This document shows positions 1-9,638 of a stretch of 64,000 nucleotides of DNA, piece after piece. The notes beneath the pieces were generated by a model that was not told where the DNA came from, searched no databases, and was given only the letters and a program-made list of their open reading frames with translations. The stretch is from Rahnella aquatilis CIP 78.65 = ATCC 33071 (lineage in GTDB: Bacteria > Pseudomonadota > Gammaproteobacteria > Enterobacterales > Enterobacteriaceae): assembly GCF_000241955.1 (NCBI RefSeq), contig NC_016818.1, forward strand, positions 2,356,001-2,420,000, read 5' to 3'. The position numbers and the translations under genes were made by a program. Position 1 is the stretch's first letter. The number at the start of each line of letters is the position of its first letter.

Positions 1-1
1 A

Positions 2-1447
2 CAGTCGATTGTTGATGCCATCGGCGGCCCACAGAACGTGGCGGCAGTGACGCACTGCATGACGCGTCTGCGCTTTGTGCTGAATGACGAATCTGCGGTT
101 GATGCCGCCACACTGAAAGCCATCACCGGCGTGATGGGCGTGGTGCGCAACGAAAAACAGTGTCAGGTGATCATCGGTAACAACGTTTCTCAGGCGTACG
201 CTGAAGTGCTGAAATTGCTGCCGGAAGGGTTTTCTGCCAGCGACAATGATGCGCCGGTAAAAAACAAAATCACCCTGAAACGCATCGGTTCCGGCATTCT
301 CGATGCGCTGATCGGCACCATGTCACCGCTGATCCCGGCCATTATCGGCGGCTCCATGGTGAAACTGCTGGCGATGATCCTGGACATGACGGGCGTGTTC
401 GAGAAAGGTGCCTCAACGCTGGTGATCCTCAATACCATCGGTGACGGCGCGTTCTTCTTCCTGCCGGTGATGGTGGCGGCCTCGGCGGCGGTGAAATTTA
501 AAACCAATATGTCGCTGGCGATCGCCATTGCCGGGATCCTGGTCCATCCGGCGTTTATCGATTTAATGGCGAAAGCGGCGCAGGGGCAGAAAGTCGAATT
601 TATCGGCATTTCCGTCACGGCGGTGAAATACACCTATACCGTGATCCCGGCGCTGTGCATGACCTGGCTGCTGTCTTACATTGAAAAGTGGGTCGATCGC
701 ATCACGCCGGTTGTCACCAAAAACTTCCTGAAACCGATGCTGATTATGCTGATCGCCGCCCCCATCGCTATCATGCTGATTGGCCCGCTGGGTATCTGGA
801 TCGGTACCGGGATTTCTGCGGTGGTCTATACCGTACACAGTTATCTGGGCTGGCTGTCTGTCGCGATTATGGGCGCGGCCTGGCCGCTGCTGGTGATGAC
901 CGGGATGCACCGGGTATTCACGCCAACCATTATTCAGACCATCGCTGAAACCGGCAAAGAGGGCATGGTCATGCCGTCTGAAATCGGTGCAAACCTGTCA
1001 CTGGGCGGTTCTTCACTGGCGGTCGCGTGGCGTACCAAAAACCCGGAGTTGCGTCAGACTGCGCTGGCCGCAGCGGCTTCAGCGATTGTCGCCGGGATTT
1101 CTGAACCGGCTTTGTATGGTGTGGCGCTGCGCCTGAAACGTCCGCTGATTGCCTGTTTAATCAGCGGCTTTATTTGCGGCGGCGTGGCGGGATTAGGCGG
1201 ACTTGCCAGCCATTCAATGGCGTCGCCGGGGCTGTTTACCAGCGTGCAGTTCTTTGACCCGTCGAATCCGATGAGCATTGTCTGGGTAGCGGGCGTGATG
1301 GTCCTCGCCGTGGTGATTTCCTTCTTCACCACGCTGCTGCTCGGATTTGAAGATATTCCGGTGGAAACCGTGACGCCGAAAGAAACAAAAATGGCAGAAC
1401 CGGCAGCTTCCACCGCCTTTGCGGTTTCGCAAAGCGCAGTTAAATAA
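2..1447 (+). CDS. ascF: Beta-glucoside PTS EIIBC permease, AscF-like (5' end outside window)
   Basis: This is the membrane permease of a phosphotransferase system that imports and phosphorylates aryl-beta-glucosides such as arbutin, salicin or cellobiose. The frame is open from base 2, so the true start lies upstream. The visible N-terminus is already inside the EIIB domain: THCMTRLRF holds the phosphorylated cysteine at bases 56-58. A multi-spanning EIIC domain follows, with the conserved GISEPALYG signature. No EIIA domain follows, as in E. coli AscF and unlike BglF, so an EIIA must come from elsewhere. From memory the sequence is very close to E. coli AscF across its whole length. The gene ends 20 bases before the phospho-beta-glucosidase gene, which indicates an operon. 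The exact sugar cannot be read from the sequence. Confidence 0.92.
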   Translation, partial: QSIVDAIGGPQNVAAVTHCMTRLRFVLNDESAVDAATLKAITGVMGVVRNEKQCQVIIGNNVSQAYAEVLKLLPEGFSASDNDAPVKNKITLKRIGSGILDALIGTMSPLIPAIIGGSMVKLLAMILDMTGVFEKGASTLVILNTIGDGAFFFLPVMVAASAAVKFKTNMSLAIAIAGILVHPAFIDLMAKAAQGQKVEFIGISVTAVKYTYTVIPALCMTWLLSYIEKWVDRITPVVTKNFLKPMLIMLIAAPIAIMLIGPLGIWIGTGISAVVYTVHSYLGWLSVAIMGAAWPLLVMTGMHRVFTPTIIQTIAETGKEGMVMPSEIGANLSLGGSSLAVAWRTKNPELRQTALAAAASAIVAGISEPALYGVALRLKRPLIACLISGFICGGVAGLGGLASHSMASPGLFTSVQFFDPSNPMSIVWVAGVMVLAVVISFFTTLLLGFEDIPVETVTPKETKMAEPAASTAFAVSQSAVK

Positions 1448-1452
1448 ATTAA

Positions 1453-2898
<1,446 letters not shown>

Positions 2899-2908
2899 TG
2901 CCGCAACA

Positions 2909-2935
2909 GGGAATATCCGCATAGCGGGTATTCCC
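2909..2935 (+). terminator. Hairpin after ascB, weak terminator candidate
   Basis: GGGAATA-t-CCGC pairs with GCGG-g-TATTCCC around a three-base loop. No clear T-run follows, so termination here may be inefficient or factor-assisted. Confidence 0.35.
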
Positions 2936-3142
2936 ACCTCTCCCTGCGCGGCATTGCGTCGCCGTATTTTGCCTTTTACACATTATCAGAACGCTTAAAT
3001 TTGCCTGTCGGCTCTGTAAATTACGTAAAAAGAGTGTGATCGCAATTAAATAACCCGGACACGCAATTTGCCGTCGTGGTTAAGAGGGAATAAAAAATGG
3101 CTCTTAATCGACGTTAATGCCTTTTAACATCAGGAGCGATGA

Positions 3143-4237
3143 ATGAAAACGCAATGGAGCAGGGAACAGGCGGCTGCATGGAGTGAACAACAGGGCTGGA
3201 TTTGCGGATTTAATTATCTGCCGCGCACGGCGGTTAACTGGACGGAGCTGTGGCAGCGTGAAACCTTCGATGCGCCGGTGATTGATCAGGAACTCGGCTG
3301 GGCACAGGAAGCGGGCTATAACCAGTTGCGTATCAATCTGCCGTTTATCGTCTGGCAGGCCGATCGCGACGGTTTGCTGGCGCGCATCGATCAGTTTCTC
3401 AGTATTGCCAGTCGTCATGAAATCAGGGTCATGCTCACGCTGATGGACGATTGCGGATTCTCCGGCGACGAGCCGTTTCTGGGGCCACAAAAAGCGCCGG
3501 AACCGGGAAAACACAACAGTCAGGCGGCAGCCAGTCCGGGGCGCGACGTGGTGTGCAACCGCGAGATGTGGCCCGAAGTGGAGCGTTATGTGCGCGATAT
3601 CATCCGCCATTTCCGCACCGATGACCGCATTGCCATCTGGGATTTGTACAACGAACCGGGTAACCGTGGTACGTTCGCCACCGGACTGGAAGAAGTCATG
3701 TATGACGAAAAACTGGAAGGATTTGCCCTGGAACTGATGCATAAGGCGTTTGCCTGGGCGCGCGAGGAAGATCCTGTCCAGCCGCTGACCGCCGGTGCCT
3801 GGCATGTCTCACAGGATGCGGACCAGCCGGAAAGCGAGTTTTTCACCCATCCCATCGATGTCGCGGCGGCTGAGCTTTCTGACGTCATCAGTTTCCACGC
3901 GTATGTCACGACGCCGAAACTTTTACAGGCGCTGCGTTTCTGGCAGAAATTCAACCGTCCGGTGTTATGTACCGAATGGCTGGCGCGTCACGTCGGCAGC
4001 GTGTTTGAGGAACAACTGCCGCTGTTCAGCGCGCTCAATGCCGGTTGTTATCAGTGGGGATTAGTGCGCGGTAAAACCCAGACGACGCTGCCGTGGCCTT
4101 CGGTGCGCAAGGGCAATCAGGATTACGCCCATTTATGGTTTCATGACGTACTCGACGAATACGGTATTCCGTTCCGGCGCGCCGAAATGGATCTGGTCCG
4201 CCGTTTAACGTGCATTAAAAAGAATGACGTCTGGTAA
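3143..4237 (+). CDS. Glycoside hydrolase, GH5-like (clan GH-A)
   Basis: Predicted retaining beta-glycosidase with a TIM-barrel fold, 364 residues, with no signal peptide, so probably cytoplasmic. The two clan GH-A catalytic glutamates are recognisable: [10 protein letters not shown] (acid/base, E171) and VLCTEWLAR (nucleophile, E278), about 107 residues apart. The ATG follows an AGGAG ribosome binding site. It lies 244 bases after ascB, far enough to have its own promoter. A rho-independent terminator follows at 4294-4322. A cytoplasmic GH5 next to a beta-glucoside PTS suggests it trims short beta-linked glucans or xylo- or manno-oligosaccharides. That is inference, and I cannot assign a substrate or GH5 subfamily. 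It is not the cellulose-operon endoglucanase BcsZ, which is GH8. Confidence 0.75.
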   Translation: MKTQWSREQAAAWSEQQGWICGFNYLPRTAVNWTELWQRETFDAPVIDQELGWAQEAGYNQLRINLPFIVWQADRDGLLARIDQFLSIASRHEIRVMLTLMDDCGFSGDEPFLGPQKAPEPGKHNSQAAASPGRDVVCNREMWPEVERYVRDIIRHFRTDDRIAIWDLYNEPGNRGTFATGLEEVMYDEKLEGFALELMHKAFAWAREEDPVQPLTAGAWHVSQDADQPESEFFTHPIDVAAAELSDVISFHAYVTTPKLLQALRFWQKFNRPVLCTEWLARHVGSVFEEQLPLFSALNAGCYQWGLVRGKTQTTLPWPSVRKGNQDYAHLWFHDVLDEYGIPFRRAEMDLVRRLTCIKKNDVW

Positions 4238-4739
4238 GGGGGAACGCTTTATTTCGGCTATTACTTATTGGTGACTCATTAACAGGCCAGGAGACCGGGC
4301 GTTCACTTTTGCCCGGTATTTTCACATGCCCGGTGATGCGCAGGAATTTAAAATATTGCGGGGGAATCACCATTTGCAGATTATTCGCCATGCCTTGTAA
4401 GTCATTTAAATTATCACGGCAATGAAACTTACACTGACTGTACTCCATAATATCCCAGCGGCATTCCTTCAGTTGGCATAAAGGGACACGCGAAAACACT
4501 TTCAAAATCGTCGGGCCTTTGAAAGGATTAATACCGACAGCTTTTTTACCATGATGCGCCGGATTGAACATATCCCGCGACTCGGCTGCCCGTGAAAAAT
4601 AACCCACTAAAAAATCATCATCTCTTGCGACATATAACCCTGAGCCTAAAGCGGCATAAGCATGGCTTTCTTTGGGGCCATATTTTACTAATTGCAAAGC
4701 AGAAGCCGCACTTGTTCCATGGTAGCCAAGCAAATACAT
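4215..4739 (-). CDS. Orphan ADP-ribosyltransferase-like protein (H-Y type), possibly with a non-native C-terminus
   Basis: I do not recognise this as a named gene. The 174-residue protein opens with GYHGTS (H7), an alpha-helical AxxLQLxxYG stretch and [10 protein letters not shown] (Y36). This order, an H in YHGT and a Y in GxYxxxD, is the NAD-binding pattern of H-Y-E ADP-ribosyltransferases such as diphtheria toxin and Pseudomonas exotoxin A. A later VIPPQYF segment (about 124-130) recalls the last strand of that fold. I cannot place the catalytic glutamate with confidence. There is no signal peptide, toxin delivery domain or adjacent immunity gene. The start has a strong GGAGG 4 bases upstream. 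Base composition is clearly more AT-rich than its neighbours, suggesting transfer. The last 30 or so codons run through the GH5 terminator and stop codon, so the original 3' end may have been lost. Confidence 0.6.
   Translation of the reverse strand: MYLLGYHGTSAASALQLVKYGPKESHAYAALGSGLYVARDDDFLVGYFSRAAESRDMFNPAHHGKKAVGINPFKGPTILKVFSRVPLCQLKECRWDIMEYSQCKFHCRDNLNDLQGMANNLQMVIPPQYFKFLRITGHVKIPGKSERPVSWPVNESPISNSRNKAFPLTRRHSF
4294..4322 (+). terminator. Rho-independent terminator of the GH5 gene
   Basis: ACCGGGC (4294-4300) and GCCCGGT (4311-4317) form a perfect 7-bp stem with a 10-base loop, followed by a short T-run. It lies inside the 3' codons of the opposite-strand ART-like frame, which bears on whether that frame's tail is original. 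Confidence 0.65.
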
Positions 4740-5119
4740 ATAACCTCCAATGTTATAAATGTTTTAATATAAATAAATTACGTTCAGGTTTTTCTGAATA
4801 TTTCCAGCCTCACGGGCCTGTTCATAAACCGGCAGCAATATAACGTGTGCCAGGATATTTTAATAGTCAGCTAAATTTCACGCCGGATAAGGGATTTAGC
4901 AACACGCTGTTTTTCAGAGGGATTAGGTTACGGCTATATGATTTGATGAATGATTTATTAAGCATTGCAAAATACCTGAGGCGTTCAATTGCCATCATGA
5001 AGCACTTTCTATGAGCAAAATCGCAGGAGAGGGAGCTGACCGGGCCGTTTTGCTTTGCTCCTTCTCCGGCACACTTCTTGCTTTACTTCCTGAACTTCTA
5101 CTCACTATCAGGTCCCTCC
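4740..5119. other. AT-rich intergenic stretch between the ART-like gene and nasR
   Basis: No convincing gene is seen. The left part must hold the promoter of the ART-like gene on the minus strand, and the right part that of nasR. The composition is low in GC like the ART-like gene, which supports one inserted segment from about 4.3 to 5.0 kb. The end holds a degenerate copy (5021-5067) of the dispersed repeat also found at 47.9 and 63.4 kb. Confidence 0.5.
5021..5067 (+). repeat. Degenerate copy of a dispersed hairpin repeat
   Basis: The stretch TCGCAGGAGAGGGAGC, then TGACCGGGCCGTTT, then a pyrimidine-rich CTCCTTCTCC end, matches the order and much of the sequence of 63413-63470 (TTCGCAGGGGAGGGAGC, CGACCGAGCCGTTT, CTCCTCCCC). 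It has lost the perfect hairpins. Confidence 0.5.
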
Positions 5120-6337
5120 ATGTCCCTTTCTGCCCTGAGTTTCGTACTGGCATCGAAAAAAAGTGAAATTATCTGCCTGCAACAACTGCTGGAGATGGGC
5201 AAGCTGGTTGGCGCAGTCAGCCAGCTTATCCACGTGCTGCAACGCGAGCGGGGCACGGCGAACATCTATTTATGTACGCACGGCGAACTGTGGGCGGAAC
5301 AACTGAGTGAGCGGGCGTTACAGGTTCAGATGGCGGAACAGGCGGTGGATCAGCAGTTGCTGGCGCTGGATCTGAACGGGCAGAGCATGGGCAATGCGCC
5401 GCGTCTGTTCAGCCGTATCGCTGCCGTCTTACACAGCCTCAGCACGTTGCCGGTATTGCGCCGTCAGGTCCGGGCGCAGGATATCAGCCAGCCGGAAGCC
5501 ATGCGGCAGTACAGCGAAGTGATCCGCACCCATCTGGCGCTGGTGTTTGAAGCCGCCGATATTTCGGGTGATCCGTCCATTTCACGGGCGTTACTGGCCA
5601 TGTTCAGCTTTATGCAGGGTAAGGAACTGGCCGGACAGGAACGTGCATCAGGCGCTGCAGGGTTTGCCGCGCGGCATTTCGATGACGTGGCGCATCAGTT
5701 GCTGTTAGCGCTGATCGAAGGCCAGGAGCGGTGTTTTCAAACCTTCAGGGAATTTGCCGATGTCCGCTGTCTGGCGCTGTGGCAACAGCAACTGAGCGCT
5801 GACAGCAGCGAGTTCGAGCGGCTGCGGCGGATTGCCTGTACCCGCACCACGCCGGCAGATGACGGCCCGGTTGCCGCGCTGCGCTGGTTTGAGGTGACCA
5901 CGGCGCGTATCGACGGCATGAAAGTGGTGGAAGATTTACTGGAAGAGGTTCTGATGGCGTGCTGCCGCGAGCGGATCCGCGAAGCGCAGGCGTCCCTTGC
6001 CCTTCAGCAGCAGGATATCGGACAAATTCCGCAACAGGAGTCGCATTATTCGGCGCTGATCCCGCCGCAGCTCAGCCGTTCCGTGCTGGAGCTGGTCGAG
6101 CAGCAATCCCGTCAGTTACAGGCGCTCGACACCGAACTGGCCGGTCTTCGCGCCACGCTGGCGGAGCGAAAATTGGTGGAACGCGCCAAAGGGTTGCTGA
6201 TGCAACATCACGGCCTGACCGAACCGCAGGCGCATAAAACCTTGCGTGATATGGCGATGAACCAGAACAAGAAGCTGTCGGACATTGCCGAAGCCATGCT
6301 CGCGGTGTCGGCTGTATTCGGGAAGAAAGGCGAGTAA
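5120..6337 (+). CDS. nasR: Nitrate/nitrite-responsive transcription antiterminator NasR (NIT-ANTAR)
   Basis: RNA-binding regulator that relieves transcription termination in the leader of the nas operon when nitrate or nitrite is bound. The first 290 or so residues form a NIT sensor domain, with LIHVLQRERGTANIYL typical of its first helix. The last 65 or so form an ANTAR RNA-binding domain (LAERKLVERAKGLLMQHHGLTE, continuing to LSDIAEAML). I chose the ATG at 5120, giving 405 residues, because it begins like known NasR proteins. The frame is also open to a TTG at 5078, which adds an unlikely 14 residues. The gene lies just upstream of, and on the same strand as, the operon it controls. Its RNA target is visible at 6500-6547. 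Confidence 0.93.
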   Translation: MSLSALSFVLASKKSEIICLQQLLEMGKLVGAVSQLIHVLQRERGTANIYLCTHGELWAEQLSERALQVQMAEQAVDQQLLALDLNGQSMGNAPRLFSRIAAVLHSLSTLPVLRRQVRAQDISQPEAMRQYSEVIRTHLALVFEAADISGDPSISRALLAMFSFMQGKELAGQERASGAAGFAARHFDDVAHQLLLALIEGQERCFQTFREFADVRCLALWQQQLSADSSEFERLRRIACTRTTPADDGPVAALRWFEVTTARIDGMKVVEDLLEEVLMACCRERIREAQASLALQQQDIGQIPQQESHYSALIPPQLSRSVLELVEQQSRQLQALDTELAGLRATLAERKLVERAKGLLMQHHGLTEPQAHKTLRDMAMNQNKKLSDIAEAMLAVSAVFGKKGE

Positions 6338-6352
6338 TCCCTTAGGAGTATC

Positions 6353-6404
6353 TGCACTGTCCGTGTGCCATGGCGATGTGCACCGCGTGCCGTGGCGGTG
6401 CACC
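6353..6404 (+). promoter_or_regulatory. Cluster of NtrC-like half-sites upstream of the nas sigma-54 promoter
   Basis: TGCACT-N5-TGTGCC at 6353-6369 has the spacing of an NtrC site (TGCACY-N5-GGTGCA). TGCACC at 6379-6384 and GGTGCACC at 6397-6404 add further inverted half-sites. They lie about 65-115 bases upstream of the -24 element, the usual distance for an enhancer. The assignment rests on consensus matching only. Confidence 0.5.
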
Positions 6405-6464
6405 AGGCGGTCAGGCGCGCGCGGGAAATCCGCTAACGAGCTGATTTTATTACGATGCACGAAG

Positions 6465-6481
6465 TTGGCATACAAGCTGCA
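6465..6481 (+). promoter_or_regulatory. Sigma-54 promoter of the nasF operon
   Basis: TTGGCAT-ACAAGC-TGCA has the invariant GG (6467-6468) and GC (6479-6480) separated by exactly 10 bases, as required for -24/-12 promoters. Transcription should begin near 6492, just before the leader hairpins. Confidence 0.75.
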
Positions 6482-6499
6482 TTGTTTTTCCACCATAAG

Positions 6500-6547
6500 G
6501 ACTCAACCAATGGCGGTTTAGTCAGGATTACGGATAAAGGCGTCCGT
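6500..6547 (+). promoter_or_regulatory. ANTAR-type tandem hexaloop antiterminator leader (NasR target)
   Basis: P1 pairs GACTcAACC (6500-6508) with GGTTtAGTC (6515-6523) around the hexaloop AATGGC. P2 pairs ACGGAT (6530-6535) with GTCCGT (6542-6547) around AAAGGC. Both loops carry A at position 1 and G at position 4, the known ANTAR signature, with a 6-base linker between the hairpins. The 3' arm of P2 overlaps the 5' arm of the terminator at 6540-6545, so P2 and the terminator exclude each other. Confidence 0.88.
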
Positions 6548-6589
6548 CAGCGTTCAGGAAACTGAGCGCTGACTGGACGCTTTTTTTTT
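6540..6589 (+). terminator. Leader terminator controlled by NasR
   Basis: GCGTCC-g-TCAGCG-t-TCA pairs with TGA-g-CGCTGA-ct-GGACGC around a short loop. Nine T residues follow at 6581-6589. It sits before nasF and competes with the P2 antiterminator hairpin. Confidence 0.88.
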
Positions 6590-6619
6590 GCTCATTTTTC
6601 AACTTTACAGGAAGCCGCA

Positions 6620-7882
6620 ATGACGCAAGACGATAAAAAAACTCCGGGGCAATTCTCCCGCCGCCGCTTTATTGCCGGGAGTGCGGTGCTGGGCGGCAGC
6701 ATGATGATGCCGGGCTTTATGAACAGCGTCTGGGCGGCCGGTTCAGATGCGCCAGAGAAAAAAGAAATCCGTGTCGGGTTTATTCCGCTGACCGATTGTT
6801 CCTCCGTGGTGATGGCGGCAGTGAAAAAGTTTGATGAGAAGTACGGCATCAAAATTATCCCCAGCAAGGAATCAAGCTGGGCGTCGGTGCGCGACAAACT
6901 GGTGTCCGGTGAACTCGATGCCGCGCACGTGCTTTACGGGCTGGTGTATGGCCTGCAACTGGGCGTGTCCGGCCCGCAGCATGACATGGCGATGCTGATG
7001 TCGCTCAACAATAACGGGCAGGCAATCACGCTTTCAAATCAGCTGAAACAGGCCGGTGTCACCGACGGGGCCTCGCTGAAAAAAGGGGTCGATGCCAGCG
7101 CGAAAGGCACTTACACCTTTGCGCAGACATTCCCCACCGGCACTCATGCTATGTGGCTGTATTACTGGCTGGCGAACGCCGGTATCCACCCGTTTAACGA
7201 TGTGCGCAACGTGGTCGTGCCGCCACCGCAAATGGTGGTGAACATGAAGATTGGCAACATGAGCGGTTACTGCGTCGGTGAACCCTGGAACCAGCGTGCC
7301 ATTCAGGACGATATCGGTTTTACCGCTGCCACGTCACAGGAGATCTGGCCGGATCATCCGGAAAAAATTCTTGGCACCACCTCGGCCTGGGTCGCGGCCA
7401 ATCCTAATGCCGCCCGTGCGCTGACTGCTGCCGTGCTTGATGCCTCACGCTGGATTGACACCTCTGATGCCAACCGCATCGAAACCGCGCAGGTCGTCGC
7501 CGCACGCGCCTACATCAATACGCCGGTGGCAACGATTCAGGGGCGGATGCTCGGCGATTACGAAAACGGGCTGGGCAAAAAGTGGAAAGATGCCCACAGC
7601 ATGCGCTTCTTCAACGACGGCGCAGTCAACTACCCGTATCTCTCCGACGGCATGTGGTTCCTGACCCAGCACAAACGCTGGGGATTACTGGACAAAGACC
7701 CGGACTATCTGGCGGTCGCCAAAAAAATCAACCGCATTGATGTGTACAAACAGGCGGCGACGGCGGTCGGCGGCATCAATCTGCCGTCCGGTGATATGCG
7801 CAGCAGCACGCTGATGGACGGAAAAGTCTGGGACGGCAGTAACCCTGCTGAATATGCCAACAGTTTTGCCATGAAACGCTAA
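6620..7882 (+). CDS. nasF: Nitrate ABC transporter, periplasmic substrate-binding protein NasF (NrtA-like)
   Basis: Periplasmic protein that binds nitrate (and probably nitrite) and delivers it to the NasE/NasD transporter. The 420-residue protein begins with a twin-arginine signal (SRRRFIAGSAVLGG and a hydrophobic stretch ending near VWAAG). The mature part starts with the NrtA/CmpA-type opening IRVGFIPLTDCSSVVMA. The ATG follows an AGGA 7 bases upstream and is the first gene after the antitermination leader. It is followed at once by nasE. The family assignment is secure. Nitrate as ligand rests on the operon. Confidence 0.92.
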   Translation: MTQDDKKTPGQFSRRRFIAGSAVLGGSMMMPGFMNSVWAAGSDAPEKKEIRVGFIPLTDCSSVVMAAVKKFDEKYGIKIIPSKESSWASVRDKLVSGELDAAHVLYGLVYGLQLGVSGPQHDMAMLMSLNNNGQAITLSNQLKQAGVTDGASLKKGVDASAKGTYTFAQTFPTGTHAMWLYYWLANAGIHPFNDVRNVVVPPPQMVVNMKIGNMSGYCVGEPWNQRAIQDDIGFTAATSQEIWPDHPEKILGTTSAWVAANPNAARALTAAVLDASRWIDTSDANRIETAQVVAARAYINTPVATIQGRMLGDYENGLGKKWKDAHSMRFFNDGAVNYPYLSDGMWFLTQHKRWGLLDKDPDYLAVAKKINRIDVYKQAATAVGGINLPSGDMRSSTLMDGKVWDGSNPAEYANSFAMKR

Positions 7883-7894
7883 GTGAGGTCGCCG

Positions 7895-8809
7895 ATGTCC
7901 GTGAATTCAAAACCTAATGTTATCGCGCTGACCGAACCGGTAAGTGCAGAAATCGTACCGATCGCCCCGGCAGCGCTAAACGTCGCACCGCCGGTCAGTG
8001 CCACAAAAACGGCTTACATCGCCCGGTTGCGTGTCGTGATGCGCCGCGTTGTGCAAAAAGCCATTCCGGCGTTGCTGGGCGCCATCGTCGTGATCGCACT
8101 CTGGCAGATTGCCGCGCTCAGCAGTAAAGGGTTTCCGACGCCGCTGAAAACCTGGGAAGCGGCCAAAGTGATTTTCGCCGATCCGTTTTACATCGCCGGG
8201 CCGAACGACATGGGCATTGGCTGGAACGTCCTGGCATCGCTCAAACGGGTGGCGATGGGCTTCGGGCTGGCGGCACTGATCGGCATCCCTGCGGGATTTC
8301 TGATCGGGCGCTTCAGTTTTATCGCCAGCATGCTCAATCCGATCATTTCATTGCTGCGTCCGGTCAGCCCGCTGGCGTGGTTGCCTATCGGCTTGCTGCT
8401 GTTCCAGCGGGCAGAACCCGCCTCGGCGTGGACCATTTTTATCTGTTCGATCTGGCCGATGATCCTCAATACGGCAGAAGGCGTAATGCGTATTCCGCAG
8501 GACTATCTCAACGTCGCGCGGGTGCTGAAACTCAGTGAATTCACCGTGATGCGCAAGATCCTGTTTCCGGCGGTACTGCCTTACATCCTCACCGGTGTGC
8601 GTTTGTCGATTGGTATTGCGTGGCTGGTGATTGTTGCCGCCGAAATGCTTACCGGCGGCGTCGGGATTGGTTTCTGGATCTGGAACGAGTGGAACAACCT
8701 CAACGTGGAAAACATCATTATCGCCATCCTGCTGATTGGCGTGGTGGGTATGGTGCTGGAGCAGGGGCTGATGGCCATTGCCCGCCGCTTCAGTTACGAC
8801 AACCGTTAG
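7895..8809 (+). CDS. nasE: Nitrate ABC transporter permease NasE
   Basis: Inner-membrane permease of the nitrate importer, 304 residues from the ATG at 7895. A GTG at 7883 directly after the nasF stop is possible, but GAGG sits 6 bases before the ATG. An unusually long hydrophilic, proline- and alanine-rich N-terminus of about 50 residues precedes the first membrane segment (IPALLGAIVVIALWQIAAL). The EAA-type loop that contacts the ATPase is near DYLNVARVLKLSEFTVMRK. About six membrane segments are visible, as in NrtB and SsuC. It acts as a homodimer with NasD. Confidence 0.9.
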   Translation: MSVNSKPNVIALTEPVSAEIVPIAPAALNVAPPVSATKTAYIARLRVVMRRVVQKAIPALLGAIVVIALWQIAALSSKGFPTPLKTWEAAKVIFADPFYIAGPNDMGIGWNVLASLKRVAMGFGLAALIGIPAGFLIGRFSFIASMLNPIISLLRPVSPLAWLPIGLLLFQRAEPASAWTIFICSIWPMILNTAEGVMRIPQDYLNVARVLKLSEFTVMRKILFPAVLPYILTGVRLSIGIAWLVIVAAEMLTGGVGIGFWIWNEWNNLNVENIIIAILLIGVVGMVLEQGLMAIARRFSYDNR

Positions 8810-8818
8810 GAGCCTGAG

Positions 8819-9616
8819 ATGAAAAACGACAAAGCCATTATCCGCGTGCAGAACGTCAGCCAGAGTTTCCCTACCGCGAAAGGGCAGTTTCTGGCGCTCG
8901 ACAACGTCAGCTTTGATATTGCGCAGGGCGAAACGGTCAGCCTGATTGGTCATTCCGGTTGCGGGAAATCCACCTTACTGAACCTGATTGCCGGGCTGAG
9001 CCGCCCGACGGAAGGCGTATTGCTGTGTGACAACCAGGAAATCACCGGCCCCGGCCCGGAACGCGGCGTGGTGTTTCAGAATCATTCGCTGCTGCCGTGG
9101 CTGACCACCTTTGAGAACGTCGCGCTGGCAGTGAATCAGGTGTTCAAAGGGGTGATGAGTAAAAGTGAAATGCGCGACTGGATTTCGCACAACCTCGACC
9201 TGGTGCATATGGGGCATGCGGCTGACAAACGTCCGGGTGAGATTTCCGGCGGTATGAAACAGCGGGTGGGCATCGCCCGTGCGCTGGCGATGAAACCGAA
9301 AGTGTTGCTGATGGATGAACCCTTCGGCGCGCTCGACGCCTTAACCCGTGCGCATTTACAGGATGCGGTGATGGAGATCCAGTCGCGTCTGAAAACCACG
9401 ATTTTGCTCATTACGCACGACGTCGACGAAGCGGTGCTGCTTTCTGATCGCGTCATGATGATGACCAACGGACCGGCGGCGAAAGTCGGCGACGTATTGC
9501 AGGTGGACCTGGCGCGCCCGCGCTCACGGCTGGCGCTGGCTAACGATCCGCTCTTTCACCAGTACCGCCAGCAGGTGTTGCAGTTCCTGTATGAAAAACA
9601 CCGGTCGGTTGCCTGA
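8819..9616 (+). CDS. nasD: Nitrate ABC transporter ATP-binding protein NasD
   Basis: Cytoplasmic ATPase that powers nitrate import. Its 265 residues carry Walker A (GHSGCGKST), the Q-loop (VVFQNHSLLPW), the ABC signature (ISGGMKQRVGIARAL), Walker B (VLLMDEPFGALD) and the switch histidine (LLITHDVDEA). The protein is most like NrtD/SsuB/TauB. The start is an ATG 9 bases after the nasE stop, within a TAGGAG context. The end precedes the nasB reading frame by 22 bases. Confidence 0.92.
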   Translation: MKNDKAIIRVQNVSQSFPTAKGQFLALDNVSFDIAQGETVSLIGHSGCGKSTLLNLIAGLSRPTEGVLLCDNQEITGPGPERGVVFQNHSLLPWLTTFENVALAVNQVFKGVMSKSEMRDWISHNLDLVHMGHAADKRPGEISGGMKQRVGIARALAMKPKVLLMDEPFGALDALTRAHLQDAVMEIQSRLKTTILLITHDVDEAVLLSDRVMMMTNGPAAKVGDVLQVDLARPRSRLALANDPLFHQYRQQVLQFLYEKHRSVA

Positions 9617-9638
9617 TTCAGCAGGCGGGATAAGCGCA

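Noticed and set aside
3035..3051. Possible CRP site TGTGATCGCAATTAAAT before the GH5 gene
   Set aside because: Only the first half matches the consensus. The second half is too poor to list as a site.
3143..4237. GH5 gene as a displaced bcsZ
   Set aside because: BcsZ is a secreted GH8 enzyme. This protein has no signal peptide and carries clan GH-A glutamate motifs.
6472..6485. Hairpin ACAA-GCTGCA-TTGT as the first ANTAR hairpin
   Set aside because: Its loop lacks A at position 1 and it lies inside the sigma-54 promoter, upstream of the expected transcription start. The 6500-6523 hairpin fits better.
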